A DNA stretch of 45,277 bases from positions 1 to 45,277 of the forward strand of contig PLXR01000160.1 of assembly GCA_003151495.1 (NCBI GenBank), read 5' to 3'. Both the position numbers and the translations under genes were made by a program. Source of the stretch: Opitutaceae bacterium. GTDB lineage: Bacteria; Verrucomicrobiota; Verrucomicrobiia; Opitutales; Opitutaceae. This document shows positions 16,544-24,327 of this stretch, one piece after another; the stretch's first letter is position 1, and every line of letters begins with the position of its first letter. The notes beneath the pieces are model-generated. The model did not search any database. It saw only the letters and a list, made by a program, of their open reading frames with translations, and had not been told where the DNA came from.

Positions 16544-17650
16544 CTACTCGCCCCGGGGCTGCTTGTCAGGGAAAAGCTTCCTAAGGCCGGCCTCGGAGGC
16601 CTCGGCCACGCCCCGTTCGGTGATGAGCCCCGTCACGAGCCTCGCCGGCGTGACGTCGAATGCCGGGTTCGCTGCGCCGCTTCCCTCGGGCGTGAGGGCG
16701 ACGGTCGCCACGCTTCCGTCGCGAAGCCTCCCGGAGAGGTGGGTCACCTCGCGTGCCGGGCGGTTCTCGATCGGGATCTCCCTTACCCCGTCGCGCACCC
16801 CCCAGTCGATCGACGGGGACGGCACGGCGGCGTAGAACGGCACCGCGTTGTCATGCGCCGCGAGGGCCTTCAGGTAGGTGCCGATCTTGTTGCAGACATC
16901 CCCCGTGGCCGTGGTCCGGTCCGTGCCCACGACGACGAGGTCGACCTGCCCGTGCTGCATCAGGTGGCCCCCCGCATTGTCGGAGATCACGGTATGGGGA
17001 ACCCCGTGGTTGAGAAGCTCCCACGCCGTGAGGCTGGCGCCCTGGTTTCGCGGGCGGGTCTCGTCGACCCAGACGTGGACCGCGATTCCCGCGTCATGCG
17101 CGGCGTAGATCGGCGCGGTGGCGGTGCCCACGTCCACCGTCGCGAGCCATCCCGCATTGCAGTGGGTCAGGATGTTGACCGGCCGGCCCGCCGCCCGGCG
17201 CACGACGGCCGCCCGGATCAGCGGGAGCCCCGCGGCCCCTATGGCCCGGTTGATCGCGACATCCTCGTCGCAGATCTCGGCCGCCCGGGAAAACGCCGAG
17301 GACACCCGCGCGGCGGGCGGCAGGGGCCGGAGCCACGCGGTCATCCGGTCGACCGCCCAGCGCAGGTTCACCGCCGTCGGCCGGGTGTCCTTGAGCGTGG
17401 CCCCTGCGATCTCCAGGCCCTCGTCCGAGGAATCGTACCGGAGGGCGAGCCACAGCCCGTAGGCGGCCGTCGCCCCGATGAGCGGGGCGCCCCGCACGAG
17501 CATCGCCTTGATCGCATGGGCCGCCTCGTCGAGGGTCGACAGCCGTACGACCGCGAACTCGTGGGGGAGGCGCGTCTGGTCGATGATCTCGACGGAGGCG
17601 CCGTCGGTGCCCGGCCAGATCGTGCGGTAGGGCTGGCCCTTGACCTTCAT
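16544..17650 (-). CDS. mtnA: S-methyl-5-thioribose-1-phosphate isomerase (MtnA) or 5-deoxyribose-1-phosphate isomerase
   Basis: The 368-residue protein is full length for MtnA. It shows [16 protein letters not shown] (51-64), catalytic Cys164 in [21 protein letters not shown] at about 223-231, and catalytic Asp244 in [20 protein letters not shown]. The last motif departs from the usual G-A-D-R-I-A-x-N-G-D. MtnA isomerises methylthioribose-1-phosphate to the ribulose form. The same enzyme, or a DrdI relative, does so for 5-deoxyribose-1-phosphate. Its ATG overlaps the TGA of the upstream aldolase-dehydrogenase (ATGA), so the two are translationally coupled. No kinase, phosphorylase or later methionine-salvage gene is in the window, which favours a two-step isomerase/aldolase route to dihydroxyacetone phosphate. 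Confidence 0.93.
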   Translation of the reverse strand: MKVKGQPYRTIWPGTDGASVEIIDQTRLPHEFAVVRLSTLDEAAHAIKAMLVRGAPLIGATAAYGLWLALRYDSSDEGLEIAGATLKDTRPTAVNLRWAVDRMTAWLRPLPPAARVSSAFSRAAEICDEDVAINRAIGAAGLPLIRAAVVRRAAGRPVNILTHCNAGWLATVDVGTATAPIYAAHDAGIAVHVWVDETRPRNQGASLTAWELLNHGVPHTVISDNAGGHLMQHGQVDLVVVGTDRTTATGDVCNKIGTYLKALAAHDNAVPFYAAVPSPSIDWGVRDGVREIPIENRPAREVTHLSGRLRDGSVATVALTPEGSGAANPAFDVTPARLVTGLITERGVAEASEAGLRKLFPDKQPRGE

Positions 17651-19620
17651 ATGATGCGCTCGGTGCCCCCGTCCACCGGGACCTGGGCGCCCGTCGTCTT
17701 CGCGAACAGGGGCCCGCAGAGCTCGGCGGCGACCTCCGCGACGTCCCGGCTCGTCACCTCCACCCTCAGGAGGTTGTTCGTCCTGTAGGCCTCGACGGTG
17801 ATGCCGTAGTGACGGGCGCGGGACTCGAGTATCTCCCGGGTCCAGAGCGCCGTGTCGAAGACCATGTTGGGGTGCACCGTGTTGATCCGGACATGGTCCT
17901 GGCCCCACTCGAGGGCCGCGACCCGCATCAGCTGGTTGACGGCCGCCTTTGAGGCCGAGTAGGCCGCGGCCCCCGGGCCGGGTGCCGCCACGTTCTTAGA
18001 TCCGATCACGACCACGCGGCCCCCCCTCGGGGCCAGCCTCAGGAGCGGGTGGCATTCGCGCAGCATGACGAAGCTGGCGTCGAGGTTGACGGCCATGATC
18101 CTCCGCCAGAGGCCCGAATCGAGCTCCCCGATCCGCTTGCCCCCGGGGAAGATCCCGGCGTTGAGGACGAGCATGTCGAGCCCGCCGAACGCCCGCACGG
18201 CCTCCTCGATCGCGGAGGACACGTCGGCCTCACGCGTGAGGTCGCAGGCGATGCCGCGGAAGTCCGGGCGGACGAGCATCCCCGCGATCGCGGGGTTCAC
18301 GTCGAGGCCCACGACGGCGGCGCCCCGCCGAAGGAGCGAGTCGACGCAGGCCCTGCCTATGCCCGAGGCGGCGCCGGTGACGAGCGCGACCTCGCCCAGG
18401 AAAGGGGGCACCGGGCCGGCCCTCCGCAGCTTCGACTGCTCGAGGTCCCAGTACTCGCAGTCGAAGATGTCCCCCGGGGCGAGCGCCTCCCAGCCCCCGA
18501 GGGCCTCCGAGCGCATGATGACGTCCATCGTATGCCGGTAGAGGTCGTTGACGATGGCGGCGTCCCCCGCCGTCCGGCCGACGGCCACCATTCCCCATTC
18601 CGGGTCCAGGACCACGCGGGGCGCCGGGTCGAGCATCGCCGGCCGCGGCGCGGCCCTGTCCTCCCATTCCCTGAAATAGGCCTCATAGCCCGAGCGGTAG
18701 GCCGCGAGGTCGCGCCCTACCAGGGGAACCCGCTTGGTGCGGATGACGTGGTCGGGCGTGGCGGGCCCCTGCTGGGATATCCGGGCGACGTCCGGCCCGG
18801 AGGCGAATCCCATGCACGGGCCGTCCCCGTGGCGCGAGAGGATCGCAGGCGCCCCCATGAGCGCCGACAGGTCCCTGCGGAAGGCGGCGAACTCGATCCG
18901 GACCGGCCGGGAGGTCGCCTTTGCCGGCGGCCACCTGACCTCCCATGCCCCGCGCCCGGCAAGGTAGTCCTCGGCCCGCGTGACCAAGGTGATCATCCGG
19001 GAATACGACTCCTCGGCGGTGCTCCCGAAGCTGATCAGCCCGTGGTTCATGAGGACGACGCCGATCGTGGCCTCCGAGGCCGCAGCCGGGAAGAGCCCCG
19101 CGAAGAGGCGCGCCAGCTTGAAGCCGGGCATGACGTACGGGACCACCACGGCGAGTTCGCCATAGATCCCGCGCACGCGCTCCAGCCCCCCGGGGGAATT
19201 GGAGACGGAAATGAGGGCGTCCGCATGGGTGTGGTCGACAAACCTTGCGGGGAGGACGGCATGGAGGATGGCCTCGACGGAGGGTGCCGGCGCGGCCGGG
19301 TCCGTCATGCAGCCCCGGAGCTCCGCAGCCATCCGCAGGTCGGGAAGCGAATCCAGCCCGGCCAGCCTGAGAAGGTGCCCCATCCTGCACGGGGAGAATC
19401 CCGCGGCCTCGATCGTCGCAAGGTCCCAGCCGCTTCCCTTGACCCTGAGGATGGGCTCGTCCTCCCCGAAAACGTTCCTCTCGACGGTCTTCACGGACGT
19501 GTTTCCCCCGCCGTGGAGGACGAGCGAGGGGTCCCTGCCGAGGAGCCTTGAGGAATAGACCCGCTGGGCCAGATCCCCTGGGAACCCCGCCGCGTCCGCG
19601 CTGTTCCAGAGGTTCCTCAT
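17647..19620 (-). CDS. Bifunctional class II aldolase / short-chain dehydrogenase
   Basis: The 657-residue fusion starts at ATG 19620. A TTG 14 codons upstream is less likely. Residues 1-400 are a class II (zinc) aldolase/adducin domain with [12 protein letters not shown] (33-44), Glu116 in PSVEAILH, and zinc ligands His130 and His132 (DHTHAD) and His193 (MNHGLI). Residues 410-657 are a short-chain dehydrogenase with TGAASGIG (415-422), NAG, Ser541, and catalytic Tyr554 and Lys558 in YSASK. The architecture matches the rhamnulose-1-phosphate aldolase/lactaldehyde dehydrogenase group. It is coupled to mtnA rather than to rhamnose isomerase or kinase genes. I infer cleavage of a 5-deoxy- or 5-methylthio-ribulose-1-phosphate to dihydroxyacetone phosphate plus an aldehyde that the second domain oxidises or reduces. 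Rhamnose catabolism remains the main alternative. Confidence 0.9.
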   Translation of the reverse strand: MRNLWNSADAAGFPGDLAQRVYSSRLLGRDPSLVLHGGGNTSVKTVERNVFGEDEPILRVKGSGWDLATIEAAGFSPCRMGHLLRLAGLDSLPDLRMAAELRGCMTDPAAPAPSVEAILHAVLPARFVDHTHADALISVSNSPGGLERVRGIYGELAVVVPYVMPGFKLARLFAGLFPAAASEATIGVVLMNHGLISFGSTAEESYSRMITLVTRAEDYLAGRGAWEVRWPPAKATSRPVRIEFAAFRRDLSALMGAPAILSRHGDGPCMGFASGPDVARISQQGPATPDHVIRTKRVPLVGRDLAAYRSGYEAYFREWEDRAAPRPAMLDPAPRVVLDPEWGMVAVGRTAGDAAIVNDLYRHTMDVIMRSEALGGWEALAPGDIFDCEYWDLEQSKLRRAGPVPPFLGEVALVTGAASGIGRACVDSLLRRGAAVVGLDVNPAIAGMLVRPDFRGIACDLTREADVSSAIEEAVRAFGGLDMLVLNAGIFPGGKRIGELDSGLWRRIMAVNLDASFVMLRECHPLLRLAPRGGRVVVIGSKNVAAPGPGAAAYSASKAAVNQLMRVAALEWGQDHVRINTVHPNMVFDTALWTREILESRARHYGITVEAYRTNNLLRVEVTSRDVAEVAAELCGPLFAKTTGAQVPVDGGTERII

Positions 19621-19622
19621 TG

Positions 19623-19641
19623 CGGGAAGAAGGGGTTCCCG
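19623..19641 (-). promoter_or_regulatory. Hairpin directly upstream of the aldolase-dehydrogenase start
   Basis: CGGGAA (19623-19628) and TTCCCG (19636-19641) form a 6-base-pair inverted repeat with a 7-base loop. On the minus-strand message its 3' arm ends 2 bases before the ATG at 19620, where the ribosome must bind. It could therefore limit translation or serve as an operator. The repeat is what I see. The function is inferred. The 135-base gap 19621-19755 also has to hold the promoter of the divergent aldo/keto reductase gene, for which I see no good boxes. Confidence 0.35.
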
Positions 19642-19755
19642 ACCGCTGCCTGGGTCATGCAATGAGAGGTGCCCTCACACCGGGGGGTAGTCAAGCGCCC
19701 CACCCTTGCGGATCGCGGCATTCCGCCCCACTGTCAGGGCAACACAGCCCCCGCC

Positions 19756-20745
19756 ATGACCATGCTCTACCGCCAGCTCGGAAAATCCGGAATCAAGATA
19801 AGCGCCCTGTCCTTCGGGGCCTGGGTGACCTTCGGCAAGCAGATCGGCGACCCTGTCGCCAGGAAGCTCCTGCACGCGGCCTACGACGCCGGGATTAACT
19901 TCTTCGACAACGCGGAGTCGTACGCCGACGGCCAGGCCGAGGTCGTGATGGGGGCCATCCTCAGGAAGTCGGGATGGCGCCGCACGAGCTACATGGTCTC
20001 CAGCAAGGTGTTCTTCGGCCACGTGGGCGACAGGCCGAACGAGGACGGGCTTTCCCGCAAGCACGTGGTCGAGGCGTGCCACGAGGCGCTCGCGCGCCTG
20101 CAGGTCGACTACCTCGACCTCTACTACTGCCACCGGCCCGACCCGAGCGTGCCCGTCGAGGAGACCGCACGCGCCATGCACGACCTGATCGTCCAGGGAA
20201 AGGTCCTCTACTGGGGCACCAGCGAGTGGACCGCCGCGCAGATCGAGGGCGCCCACGCGGTGTGCGACCGCCTCGGGCTGCACCACCCGGTGGTCGAGCA
20301 GCCCCAGTACAACCTCTTCCACAGGGCCCGCGTGGAGAAGGAGCTGGCGGCGCTGTACCGGAGCCCCGGCCTCGGGACGACGATCTGGTCGCCCCTGGCC
20401 TCCGGCCTCCTGACCGGGAAGTACTCCAAGGGGGTCCCGAAGGGCGCGCGCCTCAACGTGCCGGGCCTCGAATGGCTCAAGGAGGAAATCCTCAGGAAGC
20501 CCGGCGTCGAGAAGCGGCTGGCCGCCGTCCCCCGGCTCGCCGCGATCGCGGCGGAACTCGGGACCAGCCTGCCCTGCCTGGGGATTGCATGGTGCCTAAA
20601 GAATCCCAATGTCAGCTCGGTCATCCTGGGCGCCTCGCGGGTCGAGCAGCTGACGGAGAACCTGGGCGCGCTCGGCGTCCTGGAGGGCCTGACCCCGCAG
20701 GTGATGAAGGAGATCGACGCCATCTCGGCGCCGGTGGCGGACTGA
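19756..20745 (+). CDS. Aldo/keto reductase (voltage-gated K+ channel beta-subunit-like)
   Basis: ATG 19756 (MTMLYRQLGKSGIKISALSFG) matches the usual start of this subfamily. Upstream codons to 19669 are not credible. The 329-residue TIM-barrel protein keeps the catalytic tetrad Asp51, Tyr56 (FFDNAESYADG), Lys84 (VSSKVF) and His126 (YYCHRPD), plus EQPQYNLFHR and a C-terminal NADPH site (SVILGASRVEQL). Such enzymes reduce small aldehydes and ketones with NADPH in the cytoplasm. It is divergent from the aldolase-mtnA operon, so it may deal with the aldehyde that operon releases. That link is by proximity only. Its stop overlaps the next start (TGATG at 20743). Confidence 0.92.
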   Translation: MTMLYRQLGKSGIKISALSFGAWVTFGKQIGDPVARKLLHAAYDAGINFFDNAESYADGQAEVVMGAILRKSGWRRTSYMVSSKVFFGHVGDRPNEDGLSRKHVVEACHEALARLQVDYLDLYYCHRPDPSVPVEETARAMHDLIVQGKVLYWGTSEWTAAQIEGAHAVCDRLGLHHPVVEQPQYNLFHRARVEKELAALYRSPGLGTTIWSPLASGLLTGKYSKGVPKGARLNVPGLEWLKEEILRKPGVEKRLAAVPRLAAIAAELGTSLPCLGIAWCLKNPNVSSVILGASRVEQLTENLGALGVLEGLTPQVMKEIDAISAPVAD

Positions 20746-21209
20746 TGCCAAGCCTGACGGCGAGTCGGTGCGCGGCATGGGCCGCCTGCGCAGTCCTCCT
20801 GTGCGGGTGCGTCGCGAAGAAGGACACCCGGGCGGACCGCGCGCGGGTGGAGGCGAGGCTGCAGCAGTACTCGGCGATGCTGCTGCGGATGGACACCGCG
20901 GGAATGGCGTCGGTCTTCGCGCCGGACGGCGAGATGGTGAACCCGAGGCAGCCGCCCGTCCACGGGCGCGCGGCGATAGGGAAGTTCCTGGAGGGTTTCT
21001 CGGACTACAAGGTCCTGTCCAACGCGGACGAGGCCACGAGCACGCTGATAGACGGGGACACCGCGGAGCAGATCGGGACCTATCGCCAGAGCGTGCGCAG
21101 CCCCGGGGGCAAGGTGTTCGAGGCCTCGGGCAGGCTCGAGATCGGCTGGGTGAAGGACGCCTCCGGCGAGTGGTACATCCTGCAGCTCGCGACATTTCCC
21201 GAGAAGTAG
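20745..21209 (+). CDS. Lipoprotein with SnoaL/DUF4440-like (NTF2 fold) domain
   Basis: The 154-residue protein begins at ATG 20745, overlapping the reductase stop, and opens with a lipoprotein signal ending in the lipobox LLCGC (Cys22). After a short linker, RVEARLQQYSAMLLRMDTAGMASVFAPDGEMVNPRQPPVHGRAAIGKFL has the helix-strand pattern and the typical F-x-x-D-G-E phrase of SnoaL/DUF4440 proteins, and the end (WVKDASGEWYILQLAT) fits the last strand. This fold is used by enzymes, binding proteins and immunity proteins alike, so no activity is claimed. Co-translation with the reductase suggests a shared process. Confidence 0.78.
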   Translation: MPSLTASRCAAWAACAVLLCGCVAKKDTRADRARVEARLQQYSAMLLRMDTAGMASVFAPDGEMVNPRQPPVHGRAAIGKFLEGFSDYKVLSNADEATSTLIDGDTAEQIGTYRQSVRSPGGKVFEASGRLEIGWVKDASGEWYILQLATFPEK

Positions 21210-21289
21210 GGCCGCGGGGCGCTGATGCAGGAGATCCCGGCCCCTTCCCGGGAGTTGAAGTGCCCCGCCGCTGCAGGTAGGTATCAGGG

Positions 21290-21889
21290 GTGGAATCGTC
21301 CCCCCTCCTGCTCTTTGACCTCGGCGGCGTCCTGATCGAGAACTCGACCTTCGAGAGCCTCGGCCGCCTTCTGCCGCAGCCCATGGATCCCGCCGCCATG
21401 AGGGACAAGTGGCTGCATTCCAGCGCGGTCAGGCGCTTTGAGCAGGGGGAGGCCGAGCCCGCCGAGTTTGCCAGGGCCTTCGTCGCTGAATGGGGGCTGC
21501 AGCTCTCCCCCGAGGAACTCCTGAGGGAGCACTACCGGTGGCCGAGCGGACCCTACCCGGGGGCGCTTGACACGGTCCGCGCGCTGAAGAGGAGGCACCG
21601 CGTCGCGTGCCTAAGCAACTGCAGCCCGCCCCACTGGGCGAAGTTCAAGGGCTTCACGGACGAGTTCGACCTCTCCCTCTCCTCCCACCTGATCGGGGCG
21701 ATCAAGCCCGACGAGGAGGCCTTCCTGCGCGCCTTCAGGGCCTGCGCCGTCGAGCCGTCGGAGGTCTGCTTCTTTGACGACACCCCGGTCAACGTGGAGA
21801 CCGCCCGGCGCATGGGCGCGCGCGCATTCCAGGTCGATGGCATGGCCCCGCTCCTGCGCACCCTGCGGGCGGAGGGCTTCCTTACTTAG
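21290..21889 (+). CDS. HAD-superfamily phosphatase (YihX-like)
   Basis: The 199-residue cytoplasmic hydrolase starts at GTG 21290, with AGGTAGG about 9-15 bases upstream. HAD motifs are all visible: FDLGGVLIE (nucleophile Asp10), CLSNCSPP (motif II), AIKPDEEAF with the motif III Lys, and FFDDTPVNVETARRMG (motif IV). A helical cap lies between motifs I and II. The D-L-G-G-V form, without the second Asp of classical phosphatases, is typical of the YihX/glucose-1-phosphatase-like subgroup. It likely removes phosphate from a sugar phosphate or nucleotide. The substrate cannot be assigned. Confidence 0.88.
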   Translation: MESSPLLLFDLGGVLIENSTFESLGRLLPQPMDPAAMRDKWLHSSAVRRFEQGEAEPAEFARAFVAEWGLQLSPEELLREHYRWPSGPYPGALDTVRALKRRHRVACLSNCSPPHWAKFKGFTDEFDLSLSSHLIGAIKPDEEAFLRAFRACAVEPSEVCFFDDTPVNVETARRMGARAFQVDGMAPLLRTLRAEGFLT

Positions 21890-21893
21890 TTGC

Positions 21894-21940
21894 GGGAGCG
21901 GGCGGGTGGTGCGATATTTGCGGCCGGTTTGCACGCTCCC
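21894..21940 (+). promoter_or_regulatory. Long-range inverted repeat abutting the start of the secreted-protein gene
   Basis: GGGAGCG (21894-21900) and CGCTCCC (21934-21940) are perfect complements, 33 bases apart, and the 3' arm touches the ATG at 21941. No other ribosome site is visible. In RNA this would enclose the whole leader in a hairpin and hide the start region. It may be a translational control element or an operator, or chance. It is a second case, beside 19623-19641, of a stem ending at a start codon. Confidence 0.3.
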
Positions 21941-22477
21941 ATGCCCACCCTGAGAAAAGCCACGGCCCTAGCCGCGTTCCTGCTCTGCGCGGGCCTCGGG
22001 TTCGCGGCCGCGCCGTCGAAGCACGACGTCCTCCAGGCGATCGCCGTCATGGAGAAGAGCGTCTCGGGCCCCGCGGCCGCCGAGGCCGCGAGGACCATCG
22101 TCCTCTACGCCCAGGTGAGCGACGATGTGATGGTCGACATCGGCCCGGAGCAGCTTCCCTGGCTCGACGAGGAATGGGGGCTTGGAAAGGAGCGGGAGCA
22201 GGCCTGCAAGTCGCTCCTGATGGCGGCCTTCGTCGCGGGGGATGTGAAGTCGCAGATCAAGAACGACAAGGCCGAGGACGACACCTACTCGGGGTGGGTC
22301 TTCGCCGTCGACGTCTACAACCGCCTGAGGGCCAAGGAGAGGTTCAGGAGCCCGTCGCTTGACTCCCTCTCGAAGATGAGGGCCGAGGGGAGCCTCCTCG
22401 GGCACGCGCGGGACGTCCGCCAGAAAGAGGAGGAGGACGACCAGTCGTCCGACGAGCCGCGCAGGCCGATGGCCTAG
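21941..22477 (+). CDS. Secreted protein of unknown function
   Basis: ATG 21941 gives a clear signal peptide (MPTLRKATALAAFLLCAGLGFAAA, described by its ends) on a 178-residue protein. The mature part is helical, with DVLQAIAVMEKSVSGPAA, AARTIVLYAQVSDDVMVDIG and a W-rich patch LPWLDEEWGLG. Its C-terminus is very acidic and charged (KEEEDDQSSDEP). I recognise no domain. The pattern of residues after the signal loosely resembles small periplasmic proteins of Verrucomicrobiota that follow HAD or metabolic genes. It starts 51 bases after the HAD gene and overlaps the end of the convergent ccsA by 4 bases. Confidence 0.75.
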   Translation: MPTLRKATALAAFLLCAGLGFAAAPSKHDVLQAIAVMEKSVSGPAAAEAARTIVLYAQVSDDVMVDIGPEQLPWLDEEWGLGKEREQACKSLLMAAFVAGDVKSQIKNDKAEDDTYSGWVFAVDVYNRLRAKERFRSPSLDSLSKMRAEGSLLGHARDVRQKEEEDDQSSDEPRRPMA

Positions 22478-24327
22478 GCGGGGCCCGGCCTGAAGCTGCG
22501 CCACTTGTCGAGCGGCAGGTTCGCGAGCGCGATGATCGCGAGCTGGCTGGCGACGAAAGCCGTCAGCCACCAGAACGCCGCCTGGGTGAACCCGTAACTG
22601 TGGAGGCCCACGCCGAGCATGTTCGTCCCGAAGTAGCTCCAGCTCGTCACGATGTTGCCGAACACGGCCAGGCACATGAGCCCGCGCTGCCGGACCATCC
22701 CCGCCCAGCGGGCGTGGAGGATGAGGGCGTTCCAGATCACGATGATCAGGGCTCCGTTCTCCTTGGGGTCCCATCCCCAGAATCGGCCCCAGGACTGGTC
22801 GGCCCAGATTCCCCCGAGCACGGTCCCCACGAAGCTGAAGAGGGTCGCGAAGCAGACGATCCCGTAGACCATGCGGGCCAGCGAGTCCGCGGTGGCCTTG
22901 TCCAGGGTCCTCGTGAAGATCCCGCGCAGGATGTAGATGATCGCCAGGGCGCCGGAGAGGTACGTCGATGCGTATCCCGTGGCCACGACCACGACGTGGG
23001 TCCCGAGCCAGAAGTTCGAGTCGAGCACCGCGCGCATCATCTCCAGGGTGTCCCCGGCCATCGCGAGGTGGTGCGCGATGATGAGCGTAGCGAACCCGAT
23101 CATGCCCGCCGCAGCGGTCCCGATGGCGTTCTTGTAGATCACCTCGAGGACCAGGCACAGCGCCACCGAGCCCCAGCCGATGAAGAGGGCCGACGAGTAG
23201 AGGTTCGTCACGGGCGGCCGTCCCTCGAGCCACATCCGGGTCGCGATCCCGACCGTGGTGACGACCCATCCGACGCCGACCAGGCCGACCGCGGACAGCC
23301 GCGCGGGCTCGGGCCACCTGATCCACGAGAGCGCCGCGAAGAGGAAGGCCCCGAGGTACATCCACATGCCCGCATAGAAGGGCTGCGCGGCGTTGAACAC
23401 CGTCTCGATCCGGGCCTTCTCCACCTGCCTCGGAAAGTGCTTTGCGAGGCTCGCCTGGTAGAGGCCTAGGATGTGCTCGAAGCTCTCGGTCTGGTTCCCG
23501 CGCCACGCGTAGGCCATCCCCGCATAGGCGAAGACCGCGGGGTTCACCTCGCCCTTGCCGAAGGTCTCGAGGAGGGCGTGCCCGGCGTTGTGCCAGGCGT
23601 TGGGGTCGTCGCCCTCGTCCGGCGGGATGGCGAGCAGGTCCGTGCTCTCGGACATCCCGACAAACTTCTGGCCCTCCTCCATGAGGGCGGCGGCCTTCGC
23701 CTCGTCGTGGGGCTTTCCCTCCTCCTTCGCGCGGACCGCGTCGACGCCCTCCACGAGGTTCTCCTGGAGGTGGATCAGCTCCCCGAGGAAGTCCTTGGAC
23801 CCGTCGGGAACGACCGCCCGCCTGAGCCTCAGGTAGTGCGAAAGGTTCCCGTAGAGCTGGACGACGGAGGACTGGAAGTGGTTCCTCGCCTGCGCCCCCA
23901 CCGGCTCGGCCAGCTTCTCCTGCGCCTCGATCTCGGCTATGTGCGGGGCGATCTCGTTGAACGAATGGTAATGGATCGAGAGGTTGGCCTCGCTCTTGCC
24001 GACGAGCGCGATGAGGTCCGGGTCGTCGATGTAGAATACCTTGTAGGCGTCCGCCTTCTCCGGGGCGAACATCACGTCGAGGAGCCACTGGTCGGGGGTC
24101 AGCACGGTCGGCTCCTTGCCGGGCAGGACGATGGTCTGGCTGCCCTTGATCACGAGGAGCGTGCTGCGCGCGACGGAATCCAGCGGCTTGAACCTTCCCT
24201 CGGAGAGGACCGGCAGCCGGCCGAAGGCCGTGACCGCCGCGGGCTGGTGCACCCAGCCCGGGGTAATCCCCAGGAGGAAGCAGAACGCCGCCGCCGCCGC
24301 CACCAGGAAGGGCAGCCTGCGGGTCAT
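22474..24327 (-). CDS. ccsA: Cytochrome c assembly protein CcsA (System II), large periplasmic insert
   Basis: The 617-residue protein has an N-terminal membrane anchor, a roughly 280-residue extracytoplasmic region rich in helices, and then about eight membrane segments from residue 325. The haem-handling tryptophan-rich motif is present (WGRFWGWDPKE), with conserved histidines in AHHLAM and LGTHVVV and the late YGFTQAAFWW. With ResB it exports haem and attaches it to c-type apocytochromes in the periplasm. The ATG at 24327 overlaps the resB stop (ATGA). The long insert before the CcsA core is more than the usual 320-residue CcsA but is familiar from Bacteroidota and Verrucomicrobiota versions. 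Confidence 0.93.
   Translation of the reverse strand: MTRRLPFLVAAAAAFCFLLGITPGWVHQPAAVTAFGRLPVLSEGRFKPLDSVARSTLLVIKGSQTIVLPGKEPTVLTPDQWLLDVMFAPEKADAYKVFYIDDPDLIALVGKSEANLSIHYHSFNEIAPHIAEIEAQEKLAEPVGAQARNHFQSSVVQLYGNLSHYLRLRRAVVPDGSKDFLGELIHLQENLVEGVDAVRAKEEGKPHDEAKAAALMEEGQKFVGMSESTDLLAIPPDEGDDPNAWHNAGHALLETFGKGEVNPAVFAYAGMAYAWRGNQTESFEHILGLYQASLAKHFPRQVEKARIETVFNAAQPFYAGMWMYLGAFLFAALSWIRWPEPARLSAVGLVGVGWVVTTVGIATRMWLEGRPPVTNLYSSALFIGWGSVALCLVLEVIYKNAIGTAAAGMIGFATLIIAHHLAMAGDTLEMMRAVLDSNFWLGTHVVVVATGYASTYLSGALAIIYILRGIFTRTLDKATADSLARMVYGIVCFATLFSFVGTVLGGIWADQSWGRFWGWDPKENGALIIVIWNALILHARWAGMVRQRGLMCLAVFGNIVTSWSYFGTNMLGVGLHSYGFTQAAFWWLTAFVASQLAIIALANLPLDKWRSFRPGPA

Noticed and set aside
17647..19620. 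MtnB-type dehydratase for the class II aldolase domain
   Set aside because: MtnB shares the fold, but the size, the PSVEAILH segment and the SDR fusion match the aldolase/dehydrogenase family, and later methionine-salvage genes are absent.
21235..21253. TCCCGG/CCGGGA stem after the SnoaL-like lipoprotein gene as terminator
   Set aside because: Only 6 base pairs, 7-base loop and no T-run. Could be chance at this GC content.
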